Made by a program: the position numbers and the translations under genes. DNA of 64,000 nt from Streptomyces sp. PTY087I2 (GTDB taxonomy: Bacteria > Actinomycetota > Actinomycetes > Streptomycetales > Streptomycetaceae), in contig NZ_LZRD01000032.1 of assembly GCF_001687325.1 (NCBI RefSeq), forward strand, positions 1 to 64,000, written 5' to 3'. The notes under the pieces were generated by a model. The model was not told the DNA's origin and searched no databases. It worked only from the letters and a program-made list of their open reading frames with translations. Of this stretch, positions 21,451 to 29,575 are shown in pieces (positions within the stretch are counted from its first letter, which is position 1; every line of letters starts with the position of its first letter).

Positions 21451-21479
21451 CTGCCTGCCTGCCTGCCTGTCTGCCTGCC
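21451..21479. repeat. CTGC tetranucleotide repeat
   Basis: CTGCCTGCCTGCCTGCCTGT followed by CTGCCTGCC makes about seven units with one change. It lies about 60 bases upstream of the phzF-like start. Confidence 0.8.
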
Positions 21480-21581
21480 CGTCCATGTCGCTCCCTGTGC
21501 TTCTTGCGGCCGGAGCGGCCGCGTCCGCCGGGTTCGCCGCTCACCGATGAATCCTCGGACCCGGAGGAGTCACCAGGAGGA

Positions 21582-21640
21582 GAACGTACGCGTCGAGTAG
21601 GGAACGTACGCGTCCAGTAGGGCGTACGTGTCCCGTACGG
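21582..21640. promoter_or_regulatory. Direct repeats upstream of the dihydrofolate reductase-like gene
   Basis: Two adjacent 20-base copies, GAACGTACGCGTCGAGTAGG and the same with one change, are followed by GCGTACGTGTCCCGTACGG. Each carries the palindromic core CGTACG. They lie 10-70 bases before the start and could be operator sites. Confidence 0.4.
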
Positions 21641-21651
21641 AAGAGAGCGGC

Positions 21652-22212
21652 ATGCGCACTTTCGCGATCACCCAGAACATCACCGTCGACGGCTCGGTCG
21701 AAATGATCACGGACTGGTTCGACCCGCAGGGCCAGGCGGGCGCGGACATGAGCGACGTCCTGGAGGAGAGCCACCGGCAGGACGACCGTGCCGACGCGCT
21801 GCTTCTAGGGCGGCGGACGTTCGAGGACTTCCGCGGCTACTGGCCGCTTCAGACCGATGACGCCACGGGTATCACTGCCTACCTCGACCGGGTGGCCAAG
21901 TACGTCGTCTCCTCCACCCTCACCGACCCCGGCTGGCAGAACTCGACGGTCCTGAGGGGCGACCCCGTCGAGGAGGTCCGCCGGCTGAAGGAGGAGAGCG
22001 GCAAGGACATCGTGCTCACCGGCAGCATCACTCTGGCGCACGCTCTGATCACGGCCGGTCTGGTCGACGAGTACCGCCTCTTCGTCTATCCGGCCGTCCA
22101 GGGCCGCGGCCGCCGGCTCTTCCCGGAGAAGTACGAGGTCCCGCGCCTGCGACTCCTGGAGTCGAGGGCCTTTCGCAGCGGGATCACTTTGCAGCGGTAC
22201 GCCCCGGCCTGA
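21652..22212 (+). CDS. Dihydrofolate reductase family protein (RibD C-terminal-like)
   Basis: 186 aa. The fold is that of the RibD C-terminal/YwjB reductases: FAITQNITVDGSV at the start, LLLGRRTFEDFRGYWP (about 45-60), and DIVLTGSITLAHALITAGLVDEY carrying the NADPH-binding strand. Members use NADPH but often have no known substrate. ATG 21652 follows GAAGAGAG. The 3' end overlaps the convergent zinc-ribbon gene by 29 bases. Confidence 0.88.
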   Translation: MRTFAITQNITVDGSVEMITDWFDPQGQAGADMSDVLEESHRQDDRADALLLGRRTFEDFRGYWPLQTDDATGITAYLDRVAKYVVSSTLTDPGWQNSTVLRGDPVEEVRRLKEESGKDIVLTGSITLAHALITAGLVDEYRLFVYPAVQGRGRRLFPEKYEVPRLRLLESRAFRSGITLQRYAPA

Positions 22213-22438
22213 GGGCGACCGGCGTACTGCCCGGCCGGGTGTCCAGCGACCAGGTGTGCGTACAGCCGGGGCACTGGAGGTGCAGGACCGGGCCGTCGTT
22301 GGCGATCAGGTAGCGCCAGTGCTCGCCGCAGGTACGGCGGTCCGCGCAGGTCGCGCAGTGGCGGGCGTCGTCGCAGGCCGGGCAGGTCACCCAGGCGCGG
22401 CGGGCGATGTCCGCCTGCGGATCAATGGGCAGCCGCAC
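22184..22438 (-). CDS. Small zinc-ribbon-like hypothetical protein
   Basis: 84 aa. It has three Cys pairs, CPACDDARHCATC, RTCGEHW and LQCPGCTHTW, which suggest zinc fingers. GTG 22438 overlaps the end of the DUF6400 gene by 17 bases, so the two are probably co-translated. No known function. Confidence 0.6.
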   Translation of the reverse strand: MRLPIDPQADIARRAWVTCPACDDARHCATCADRRTCGEHWRYLIANDGPVLHLQCPGCTHTWSLDTRPGSTPVALRPGRTAAK

Positions 22439-22685
22439 GGCCGGGATCCTCGTCCGGCAGAACACCGGCGGCCACGAGCCGGTCGTAGGTGCGCTGCTGC
22501 TCGGCGTCCAGGCCCGAGTAGAGCAGGGCGTAGGCCTCGTTCTCGCTGCGGAGGGCGGCCACCGGATCCCAGTCGGGCCCCAGCGCGGCGACGACCTCGG
22601 CCCGCCGCCGGGCTTCCTCGAAGGTCAGGTCGATGGTGAAGGGGGTGAGCTCGGCTGTCCCGTCCTGGCTCAGGGGTGTGTTCAT
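22422..22685 (-). CDS. DUF6400 family small protein
   Basis: 87 aa, helical, with the conserved-looking core FTIDLTFEEARRRAEVVAAL and LLYSGLDAEQQRTYDRLVAAGVLP. The family is found in Streptomyces and its role is unknown. ATG 22685 is used because an upstream extension would read through a tandem octamer repeat. Confidence 0.6.
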   Translation of the reverse strand: MNTPLSQDGTAELTPFTIDLTFEEARRRAEVVAALGPDWDPVAALRSENEAYALLYSGLDAEQQRTYDRLVAAGVLPDEDPGRAAAH

Positions 22686-22698
22686 GGCTGTGCTTCCG

Positions 22699-22729
22699 GT
22701 GCGGGGGTGCGGGGGTGCGGGGGTGCGGG
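22699..22729. repeat. GGTGCGGG octamer tandem repeat
   Basis: Four copies of GGTGCGGG, starting 14 bases upstream of the DUF6400 ATG, in the position where the Shine-Dalgarno would lie. Confidence 0.75.
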
Positions 22730-22970
22730 CAATCCTCACCATCTGTACCAGGCCTCCGCCGCGGCAGGGAAGGGTGACCTAAGTCGCCTGGCGGTGGTTC
22801 GGACGCGCCTTCCCAGGGCGGTGTCCGACGGACTGGCGGGGGCGCGCCGGGGGTTGTCCGTACGGGGGCGCCGACGGCGGTCCGGGCCGGGCGCGGTCCT
22901 GTGGCACACGTCATAGGCGTCGCGTCCGCCGGTCCGGCCCTGCCCGTGCCGGACCGGCGACGAGGCCGCG

Positions 22971-23372
22971 TCAGGCGACGGCGGTGCCCTCCAGCTCGAC
23001 CATCAGCCCGGGGACCGCCAGCCGTGCCACCCCGAGCATGGTGCTGGCCGGTGCCACCCCGGCCGCGCCCAGCCGTCCCGCCAGCGTGCCGTAGTGCTGG
23101 AGGAGCAGATCGACGTCGGTCGTGCAGACGTTGAGCCGGACGAGGTTCGCGAGAGACATACCGGCCTCGCTCAGGACGGCCTCCAGATTGTCGACGCTCA
23201 GCGCCAACTGGGCCGCCATGTCACCGTCGTGCCGGGGCTTGCCGTCGTCGCCCGTCGCGGTCTGCCCCGCGATGTACAGGGTCCGGGACTGCCCGGAGAC
23301 GAGTTCGCCCTGGTTGAAGCCCAGGTCGACGGACCAGGTCACCGGGTTGACGGCCGTTCGTTCCACTGCCAC
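22971..23372 (-). CDS. RidA family protein
   Basis: About 133 aa of the YjgF/YER057c/UK114 fold, with LYIAGQTATGDDG and ASTMLGVARLAVPGLMVELEGTAVA. RidA proteins hydrolyse reactive enamines and imines made by PLP enzymes. GTG 23372 has GGAGCT six bases upstream. It is divergent from the WYL regulator, which may control it. Confidence 0.85.
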   Translation of the reverse strand: MAVERTAVNPVTWSVDLGFNQGELVSGQSRTLYIAGQTATGDDGKPRHDGDMAAQLALSVDNLEAVLSEAGMSLANLVRLNVCTTDVDLLLQHYGTLAGRLGAAGVAPASTMLGVARLAVPGLMVELEGTAVA

Positions 23373-23463
23373 TTCAGCTCCGTTCGTTCGACCGAGAAGG
23401 TACGAGGGGAGCCTTCCAACCAATGACGACACCCTTGGTCAGGTATTTGGCTAGGGTTCCCGC

Positions 23464-24435
23464 ATGCGCGCCGACCGACTGGTCTCGCTGGTCCTGCTGT
23501 TGCGGCAGCGCGGCCGGCTGACCGCCGACACCCTGGCCCGCGAGCTGGAGGTGTCCACCCGCACGGTGCTGCGTGACATCGAGGCGCTGTCCTCGGCCGG
23601 TGTCCCGGTCTACGCCGAACGCGGCCGGCACGGCGGGTTCGCGCTGCTGCCCGGCTTCCGGACCGAGCTCACCGGGCTGAACCACGACGAGGCCCTCGCC
23701 CTGCTGGCCGCCGGATCGGGGCGTGGGGAGCAGGTGTTCGGGCTCGGGTCGGCGCTCGCCTCGGCCATGCGGAAGGTGGTCGACGCGCTGCCCGAGAGCC
23801 ATCAGACCGCCGCGGGCGACGCGGCCCAGCGGTTCCTCGTCGACCCGGAGACCGATCTGCTCTCCCGCCGCACGGTCACCGACGAGGTGCCCGACGCCAC
23901 CATGATGGCGGTCCGCCGCTCCGTGCTCGCCGGGCACAAGCTGCGTATCCACTACGCGGCCACGGGCCGGGCACCGCAGTGGCGCACGGTGGACCCGATC
24001 GGCCTGGTGACCGTACGGGACCGGGGCTATCTGCTGGCCACGCGATCCGGCGAGGACCGCACCTACCGGCTGTCGCGCGTGCTGGCGGCCGAGGAACTGC
24101 CCGAGGCGGCGGAGCGGCCGGACCGCGTCGACCTGGACCGGATCTGGCGGGAACGTTCCGCGCGGTTCCTCTCCGACGACCACATCACCGCGCTGGTGCG
24201 AGTGAGCCCGCTGCGACGGGAGGAGCTGCTGGGCACCGTGCGGGCCGTCCGCGCGGAGGGACTCGAAGCGGACGGCTGGTCGCGGCTGGAGGTCACTTTC
24301 CAGGACGCCCGGCATGCCGAATGGGCGCTGTGGCAGCTCGGTACGGACGCGGAAGCCCTGGCACCGCAGTCCTTGCGCAGCGCCCTGCGCGACCGGGCGG
24401 CCACGATCGTGGCCCGCTACGGGGACGCGCCCTGA
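23464..24435 (+). CDS. WYL-domain transcriptional regulator
   Basis: 323 aa. N-terminal helix-turn-helix of the HTH_11 type (RGRLTADTLARELEVSTRTV, about 19-38), then a WYL domain (LRIHYAATGRAPQWRTVDPIG) and a C-terminal WCX-like region. Family members sense small ligands or nucleic acid. ATG 23464 gives the typical start MRADRLVSL. Its likely target is the divergent ridA-like gene. Confidence 0.9.
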   Translation: MRADRLVSLVLLLRQRGRLTADTLARELEVSTRTVLRDIEALSSAGVPVYAERGRHGGFALLPGFRTELTGLNHDEALALLAAGSGRGEQVFGLGSALASAMRKVVDALPESHQTAAGDAAQRFLVDPETDLLSRRTVTDEVPDATMMAVRRSVLAGHKLRIHYAATGRAPQWRTVDPIGLVTVRDRGYLLATRSGEDRTYRLSRVLAAEELPEAAERPDRVDLDRIWRERSARFLSDDHITALVRVSPLRREELLGTVRAVRAEGLEADGWSRLEVTFQDARHAEWALWQLGTDAEALAPQSLRSALRDRAATIVARYGDAP

Positions 24436-24481
24436 GGGAGGCGGCACTCACCGGCGTCCCCCGCGGGCCCGGTCTGCCCGG

Positions 24482-25600
24482 TCACAGTCCGGGGATCCCG
24501 TTTCGCCGCAGGTGCAGTTCGGAGCGGACGAGTTCGAGGAGACGGCCGGTCCAGTTGCGGCCGCGGCCGGCGTTGTCGCCCCAGAAGGCCGACTCCATGT
24601 CGTCGTAGATCAGAGTGGCGTCGTCCGTCGCCAGCAGGATCTCGGCCAGCTCGGGATGCTGGTCGTACTTGGCGCGGAGCAGGCCGGTCATGACGGCGGC
24701 GCGGCTGTGCTCCCAGCCCTCGCGGCGGGGTGCCGCGGCCGCGAGCTTTCGTGCCGCGGCAGCGGTGTCCGCCGCGGTGATCGCGCTGCTGATCTCCGGC
24801 TGCGCGACCGACAGAGCCCAGTAGGCGTGGGCGACGGAGGGGTGGAGGACTTCCCCGACGGTGATGGGGGCGGGGTAGTCGTTGCGCAGTCCGCGGTGGC
24901 CGGGATCGGCCACCGGCTTGTTCGGATACGACTCGTAGAGCTGGATCGCGGGGGCGTGCGGAACTGCCGGCCCGTCCGCCGGGACGCGCTTGTCGTGCTC
25001 CCGCCTCCAGTGGGCGCGCTCCTCGAAGTACGCGAGGGCCCTGTCGTAACTCTCCTGCGAGACCGGGGGGTCGTTCGGCAGGTAGGTCCGGCCGCCGGGC
25101 CCGGCCACCAGCACGCGCAGCGGCCAGTCCTTGCTGTCCATGTCGCCCAGCGCGTAGCGGCGCCGCGAGGCCGGGACGGCGAGGAAGGCGGCCTCCGCCG
25201 CGGCTCGGTTCTCCTCGGTCCGGTCCGCGAGGAAGACGTCGACGGCGGCCAGGCAGCGGCCGGTCGAGTCGGGCCGGTCGTTCAACTGGTCGATGGTGTC
25301 GCGGACTTCGGCGATGACCAGTTCCGGGGTGAGCCGACTCCGCGGCTCGCCGAACTTCCAGGTCGCCAGATGGTGCGCGGATGCCTCGGCGCCGTCCGGG
25401 AGGGTGGTGGCCACCCAGCCGGTCCGCAGCTTCTCCTCGAACTCCTCGATCGTGACCAGGCCCCAGCAGTCGATGAGTCCGTCGGCGTAGATGAAGAGGT
25501 CGGTGAGGAAGTACCTGCCGTTGCGGATGAAGGCGTGCCGCCAGGTTCCGGGTATGCGGACGCCGTCCGCGATGCGATAGGTGATCCGTCTGCCGATCAT
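24482..25600 (-). CDS. NADAR-domain protein
   Basis: 372 aa. The N-terminal 100 residues form a small beta domain (YRIADGVRIPGTWRHAFIR; GLIDCWGLVTIEEFEEKL). The C-terminal 160 residues match NADAR (YbiA/DUF1768): an initial HAYWALSVAQPE, then MTGLLRAKYDQHPELAEILL, AFWGDN and GRNWTGRLLELVRSEL. NADAR enzymes are N-glycosidases that act on ADP-ribose or riboflavin intermediates, and some serve as antitoxins that remove ADP-ribose from nucleic acid. No DarT-like partner is seen here. ATG 25600 (MIGRRITYR) is the family-like start. Confidence 0.75.
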   Translation of the reverse strand: MIGRRITYRIADGVRIPGTWRHAFIRNGRYFLTDLFIYADGLIDCWGLVTIEEFEEKLRTGWVATTLPDGAEASAHHLATWKFGEPRSRLTPELVIAEVRDTIDQLNDRPDSTGRCLAAVDVFLADRTEENRAAAEAAFLAVPASRRRYALGDMDSKDWPLRVLVAGPGGRTYLPNDPPVSQESYDRALAYFEERAHWRREHDKRVPADGPAVPHAPAIQLYESYPNKPVADPGHRGLRNDYPAPITVGEVLHPSVAHAYWALSVAQPEISSAITAADTAAAARKLAAAAPRREGWEHSRAAVMTGLLRAKYDQHPELAEILLATDDATLIYDDMESAFWGDNAGRGRNWTGRLLELVRSELHLRRNGIPGL

Positions 25601-26304
25601 CCCGCGATTGTGCCGCAGGGGCCGCCGGGCGGGCCTTGATTTTCTCCTGCGATCCTGGGCCGGGCCTGATCGTCTGGCTTCCCCCGGCTCGAGGCCCTTT
25701 GGCCTGACGCGTCGCCGAGGCCGGCCCTCGGCTGCTTCCATGGTCGAGCACTCTCCCCCGGGTAGCTTCAAGGTGGGAGGCGATGTGGCTCTCTTCAGAC
25801 GCCGTGAGAACGACGGTCCGGATTGGGTCACGGATCTGCCAGGGGCGAGCCGAACAGAGCGGAAGTTCTATCAGGCACTCATCCGTCAGTACCTGAGGAC
25901 GCTGAAGGCCGCGCACGTGTCACGGTGCGCAGCTCGTGCAGCCCGGAACCCGGGAGGGAGTGGCGACCCTGGCTCGGCTTTACGATGCCGACGCGAAGGG
26001 GGCGGTACGTGACACTCCCGGGGCAGACCTGCTGAGCCCCGGTGAGCGGCGCAACCGTGCTGCGCCTGGACAGGGCAGTCGGGTACTCACGAGCCGACAT
26101 CGCCAGCAAAGTTCGGATTCAGCTGGGGACGGCCTCGGGCCCGGTCTTCTCGGATATGAGTACGTCTCAGCCGCGCTCCAAGCCTCGCCGTAGCTGGGGA
26201 TCCCTGGGCCGGCCATTCGTATCGGGCCCCGCATTTCGGGCCGCCTTCGGAAGGCGGCCCGAAATGCGGGGTGACTCGGCCTCAGGAGAGGCCGGCGTCG
26301 CGCT
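25601..26304. other. Gene-poor region with decayed-looking frames
   Basis: About 700 bases with no gene I can support. Short plus-strand frames (for example 25741-26012 and 25936-26193) look partly protein-like but break frame and match nothing I know; they may be remnants of a deleted gene. A long hairpin closes the region (26227-26271). Confidence 0.45.
26227..26271. terminator. Long perfect hairpin
   Basis: A 21-bp perfect stem (CCCCGCATTTCGGGCCGCCT T and its complement) with loop CGG. It is 34 bases after the end of the acetyltransferase gene and most likely ends that minus-strand transcript. Confidence 0.8.
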
Positions 26305-26739
26305 TCAGTCCAGGGTGACTCGATAGACAGCGGACTCCCTCCGCTGAAAACCCGCCCGCTCGTACAAGCGGTTCGCGGCCTCGCGCGAAGGGCGTGATGT
26401 GAGGTCGACGGTTCGCGCCCCTGCGTCCGCTGCCAGTACAAGGGCTTTGTCGATCAAGACCTTGCCGACCCCGTGACCACGGGCGGCGGTGTCGACCACT
26501 ACGTCCTCGATGTGGGCCCGCAGGCCGGACGGCAAGGGCGACATCACCAGCGTCAACATCCCGACGATCACGCCCTCGACACGGGCCGCCAGCAGCGTGT
26601 TGGTACTGGCACCCGTCAATCTCCCCACTGCTTCATGGTCCAGGGGCTTGGCCTTGGACGACAACTGCGGAAGCAGGCGAGCGAACGCCTCCACCAATTC
26701 GTCCGTCGCCTCGTGAACGACCTCAGTCTCGACACTCAT
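26305..26739 (-). CDS. GNAT family N-acetyltransferase
   Basis: 144 aa, a complete Gcn5-type fold. The acetyl-CoA loop is seen in VVVDTAARGHGVGKVLIDKA, preceded by the beta strands of GMLTLVMSPLP, and the C-terminal NRLYERAGFQRR is typical. The substrate is unknown. It starts at ATG 26739 and is followed by the long hairpin. Confidence 0.88.
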   Translation of the reverse strand: MSVETEVVHEATDELVEAFARLLPQLSSKAKPLDHEAVGRLTGASTNTLLAARVEGVIVGMLTLVMSPLPSGLRAHIEDVVVDTAARGHGVGKVLIDKALVLAADAGARTVDLTSRPSREAANRLYERAGFQRRESAVYRVTLD

Positions 26740-26769
26740 GCTCTGGAACTTATCGGCTGAGGCATCGGC

Positions 26770-27180
26770 TCAGACGGTGAGGCGGCTGGGCACGGCGTCC
26801 GCGCGCCCGTAGGTGAGTACCTGGGCAAGGACTTCGCGGAACTGGGCGACGTCTTCGCGTGGTGCCTCGATGACGGCCTCGATCTCGCTGTCATCCAATC
26901 GCAGGTCCTTCAGGGCGGCAGGGTCCAGTGAGACATGGAGGACGTTGCCCGTCAGAACGGCTTCACGCACACAGCCGTACGCGGTCCCCTGGCCGGCTGT
27001 GACCAGGCAGTGCGTGTCCATCCCGAGGGCTGTCTCCTGGTCGTCGGGCTCGTCCTCACCCGCCATGAACATCAGGACGAAGCCGCTGCCGTCCTCTCGC
27101 TCGGCAAGGGCTGCCTCGGTGAAGTAGCCGTCGGGGTCGATCTCGGTTCTGGCGGCGCGGGCGGTGAATCGGTACGTCAT
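26770..27180 (-). CDS. Imm10-like small protein
   Basis: 136 aa, acidic, with beta-strand pattern. It resembles the Imm10 immunity-protein family (EREDGSGFVLMFMAG; LHVSLDPAALKDLRL; FREVLAQVLTYG), which in other systems neutralises polymorphic toxins. No toxin gene is next to it, so this may be an orphan immunity gene or an unrelated domain. It is divergent from the PadR gene. Confidence 0.55.
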   Translation of the reverse strand: MTYRFTARAARTEIDPDGYFTEAALAEREDGSGFVLMFMAGEDEPDDQETALGMDTHCLVTAGQGTAYGCVREAVLTGNVLHVSLDPAALKDLRLDDSEIEAVIEAPREDVAQFREVLAQVLTYGRADAVPSRLTV

Positions 27181-27232
27181 GGCGGCGTTCTATCAGCGCA
27201 GGGCGGCCTTGCCATCCGATAGTTTCCGATAT

Positions 27233-27262
27233 ATCGTTGACGCATCGCGACAGATCAACGAT
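27233..27262. promoter_or_regulatory. Inverted repeat in the PadR promoter
   Basis: ATCGTTGA (27233-27240) and TCAACGAT (27255-27262) form a perfect dyad with a 14-base spacer, 16 bases before the padR ATG. PadR dimers bind such sites, so autorepression is likely. Confidence 0.55.
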
Positions 27263-27277
27263 GGAAGGAGCGTAGCG

Positions 27278-27886
27278 ATGCGTTCACATGGGCATGGATA
27301 CGAGCACGGGCCGGGGCACTACGGGCCCGGTCATCGCGGTCGGGGTGAGGGGGACGGCCGGCGGGCCGCCTTCGGGCCGTTCGGGCCGCCGTTCGGTGGT
27401 GGTCCCTTCGGAGGGCCGCGCGGCCGTGCCGCTGGAGGTCGGGGGCGGGCGCGGCGCGGTGATGTGCGGGCCTCGATCCTGGCTCTGCTGAAGGACCGCC
27501 CGATGCACGGGTACGAGATGATCCAGGAGATCGGCGAGCGCAGCGGCGGGGCCTGGCGGCCCAGCCCGGGTTCCGTCTATCCGACGCTTCAGCTGCTGGA
27601 AGATGAAGGGCTGATCGTCAGTGCCAGCGAGGGCGGCAAGAAGCTGTTCACGCTCACCGAATCCGGGCGGAGCGAGGCCGAGACCGGTCCCGAGGCTCCC
27701 TGGGAGGAGGCCGGGCGTGGTGTCGACTGGGAAAGCATGAACGAGATCCGGCAGGCCGGGTTCGGTCTGATGGAGGCGTTCGGGCAGGTCTGGAAGACCG
27801 GCTCCGCCGATCAGCGGGAGAAGGCGCTGACCGTGATCAACGACGCTCGCAAGAAGCTCTACCTGATCCTTGCCGACGAGCATTGA
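27278..27886 (+). CDS. PadR family transcriptional regulator
   Basis: 202 aa. A His/Gly-rich N-terminal tail (HGHGYEHGPGHYGPGHRG) precedes a PadR winged helix (ILALLKDRPMHGYEMIQEI; PSPGSVYPTLQLLEDEGLI). The C-terminal helices include a Vir_repress-like dimerisation part. The histidine tail could bind metal, which is unusual but not tested. ATG 27278 follows GAAGGAG; a dyad in the promoter suggests self-control. Confidence 0.9.
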   Translation: MRSHGHGYEHGPGHYGPGHRGRGEGDGRRAAFGPFGPPFGGGPFGGPRGRAAGGRGRARRGDVRASILALLKDRPMHGYEMIQEIGERSGGAWRPSPGSVYPTLQLLEDEGLIVSASEGGKKLFTLTESGRSEAETGPEAPWEEAGRGVDWESMNEIRQAGFGLMEAFGQVWKTGSADQREKALTVINDARKKLYLILADEH

Positions 27887-27930
27887 GCCGTGCGCGGCAG
27901 GTGGTACGGCAGGGTGGATGGTGCGTGTCG

Positions 27931-27962
27931 GGCCCCGCGGGATGGAATCCGCGGGGTCCTTC
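27931..27962. terminator. Hairpin between convergent genes
   Basis: GGCCCCGCGG ... CCGCGGGGTC form a stem (one mismatch) with a short T-rich tail. It lies between padR and the convergent SRPBCC gene and can serve both. Confidence 0.6.
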
Positions 27963-27994
27963 GCGTGTGGATTTCGTCTACCCGTCTGGCCTGG

Positions 27995-28426
27995 TCACCT
28001 CGTGACCAAGCTGCCCAGCTTGCGCAGTGACTCCTGGAGCGCCGCCGTCGCCGAGTCCGTGAGTTTGCCGCCCATCAGCGAGACCGCCGCGCCGGTGAAC
28101 TCCCCGTCGATGCGCACCGTCGTGCCGTCGCCCTCCGGGGTCAGGGCGTACCGCATGACCAGGTTGACGCCCATCGGGCCCTTCCCCCGGGTTGCCAGCA
28201 GGCGGCCCCGCTCCAGGGCGTCGATCGTCCAGGTCACCTCGGCCGGGAAGCCCATGAGCTTCATGTTCTCCTCGTAGGTGGCCCCGAGTTTCAGCTCGGC
28301 CGGGCCGCCCCCGGGGAAGCCGGTGTGGGTGGCGTTCCACTCTCCGTACGACGAGAAGTCCGTCAGGAGGTCCCAGATCTTCTCGGCGGGTGCCTCGATG
28401 CGTGCCTCGGCGCTGACTTCGGCCAT
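27995..28426 (-). CDS. SRPBCC/polyketide cyclase-like protein
   Basis: 143 aa, single helix-grip fold (EARIEAPAEKIWDLLTDFSS at the start, TPEGDGTTVRIDGEFTGAAV in the sheet, C-terminal long helix). Such proteins bind hydrophobic ligands; this one is most like Streptomyces proteins annotated as SRPBCC family or CoxG. ATG 28426 has GGGGTGG upstream. It is convergent with padR. Confidence 0.82.
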   Translation of the reverse strand: MAEVSAEARIEAPAEKIWDLLTDFSSYGEWNATHTGFPGGGPAELKLGATYEENMKLMGFPAEVTWTIDALERGRLLATRGKGPMGVNLVMRYALTPEGDGTTVRIDGEFTGAAVSLMGGKLTDSATAALQESLRKLGSLVTR

Positions 28427-28505
28427 GCGACCACCCCTGGTTCGTCCGGTATCGGTGTCGCGGAACGTAGTGGGGGCCTCGCCAACATTCAATACTGATG
28501 AACCG

Positions 28506-28691
28506 TCAGATCTGCTGCGGCTGTCGGTGCCGCCAGATCACCGCCGCGTCGAAGCGGTCCGACGCGCGGGGGTGGGGGCCGTCGTCGTGGCAGTGGAAGG
28601 CTGTCCAGAAGAGGTCGGCGGGCACGGCGTCGTCGGGTGCGTACACGCGGTAGACGTATTGCAGTCCGTCCTGGGCCAGCAGGGCGACCAT
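28506..28691 (-). CDS. Small hypothetical protein
   Basis: 61 aa, MVALLAQDGLQYVYRVYAPD... with an aromatic core and acidic middle. It lacks motifs. A slightly longer product starting at GTG 28700 is possible. Codon use fits Streptomyces, but the short length leaves doubt. Confidence 0.4.
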   Translation of the reverse strand: MVALLAQDGLQYVYRVYAPDDAVPADLFWTAFHCHDDGPHPRASDRFDAAVIWRHRQPQQI

Positions 28692-28946
28692 CCAGAACAC
28701 CCGTTCCTCCCCTCCCGTCCCTGCTGTGTGCCTTGCGGCGTGAAGGACGTATGCGCGGGGGTCCGCGGTTGCCACGGGGGCGCACGATGCAAGGCGGCGC
28801 GCGCCCCGGAGGTCCGATGGTTGTGCCCTCCGGCACGATCTCATCCGCAAGGATGACGGATCGCTCTGCCGTCCCCAACTTCGGTGGGATGCCCAATGGG
28901 TCGCTCCGGCGATGCCTTCCGGCTCCCGGACTGATGGGGTAGAGGG

Positions 28947-29489
28947 GTGCAAAACCGGACGCCGCGGATCCCTGAGCAGCCCGCACCGAACCACCCCGAA
29001 CTCGATGCCCGTTTCACCGACGAACTGGCAGCGGTGCTGACCGGTGCGCGCAGGCGTGCGCTGCGGGACGGGGACCGCCAGATCGACACCGCCCATCTTC
29101 TGCACTCGCTGATCGAGACGGATCCCGAGGTCCGCGAGGCCTTCGACGGCGGGCCGCAGCTGGCCAGGGTGCTCGGCTATCTCGTCCAGCGCAGCATCGG
29201 TTACGGGCTCCGCTGGCAGGGCTCCGTGGAGGATTCCGGGGCCGTTCCCGTGGTGCGCGACCCGGCCGCCGACGGCTGGTCGCCCTCGGCGCTGGCCGCG
29301 ATGGACGACGCGCTGTACCGCGCGGCCTCGCGCGGCGACGACCGGGCCGCCGGCCTCGACCTGCTCGCCGCGCTGGCCGCCGACGCCGAGTCGCGCGCGG
29401 TGGAAGTGCTCGCCCGCGGGGGAGTGGACGCGCGGTGGCTCGCCGACCGTGTGGCCGTGCTCGCGGCCGAGGAGTCGCGGCGCGGCTGA
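28947..29489 (+). CDS. Clp N-terminal (ClpR) domain protein
   Basis: 180 aa with two Clp-N repeats (about 18-90 and 100-170), recognised by FTDELAAVLTGARRRALRDG and QIDTAHLLHSLIE. It has no ATPase part, so it may be a ClpC/ClpP adaptor or a substrate-binding protein. GTG 28947 is used. The next gene (EamA) lies 87 bases downstream in the same direction. Confidence 0.8.
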   Translation: MQNRTPRIPEQPAPNHPELDARFTDELAAVLTGARRRALRDGDRQIDTAHLLHSLIETDPEVREAFDGGPQLARVLGYLVQRSIGYGLRWQGSVEDSGAVPVVRDPAADGWSPSALAAMDDALYRAASRGDDRAAGLDLLAALAADAESRAVEVLARGGVDARWLADRVAVLAAEESRRG

Positions 29490-29575
29490 GGCGCCGTGGT
29501 GCTCGCCCCCGAGGCCGTCGTCTCGACAGGTGTCATGAGGGTGACGGTCCTGTCGACTGCTGCCATGATGTGCCG

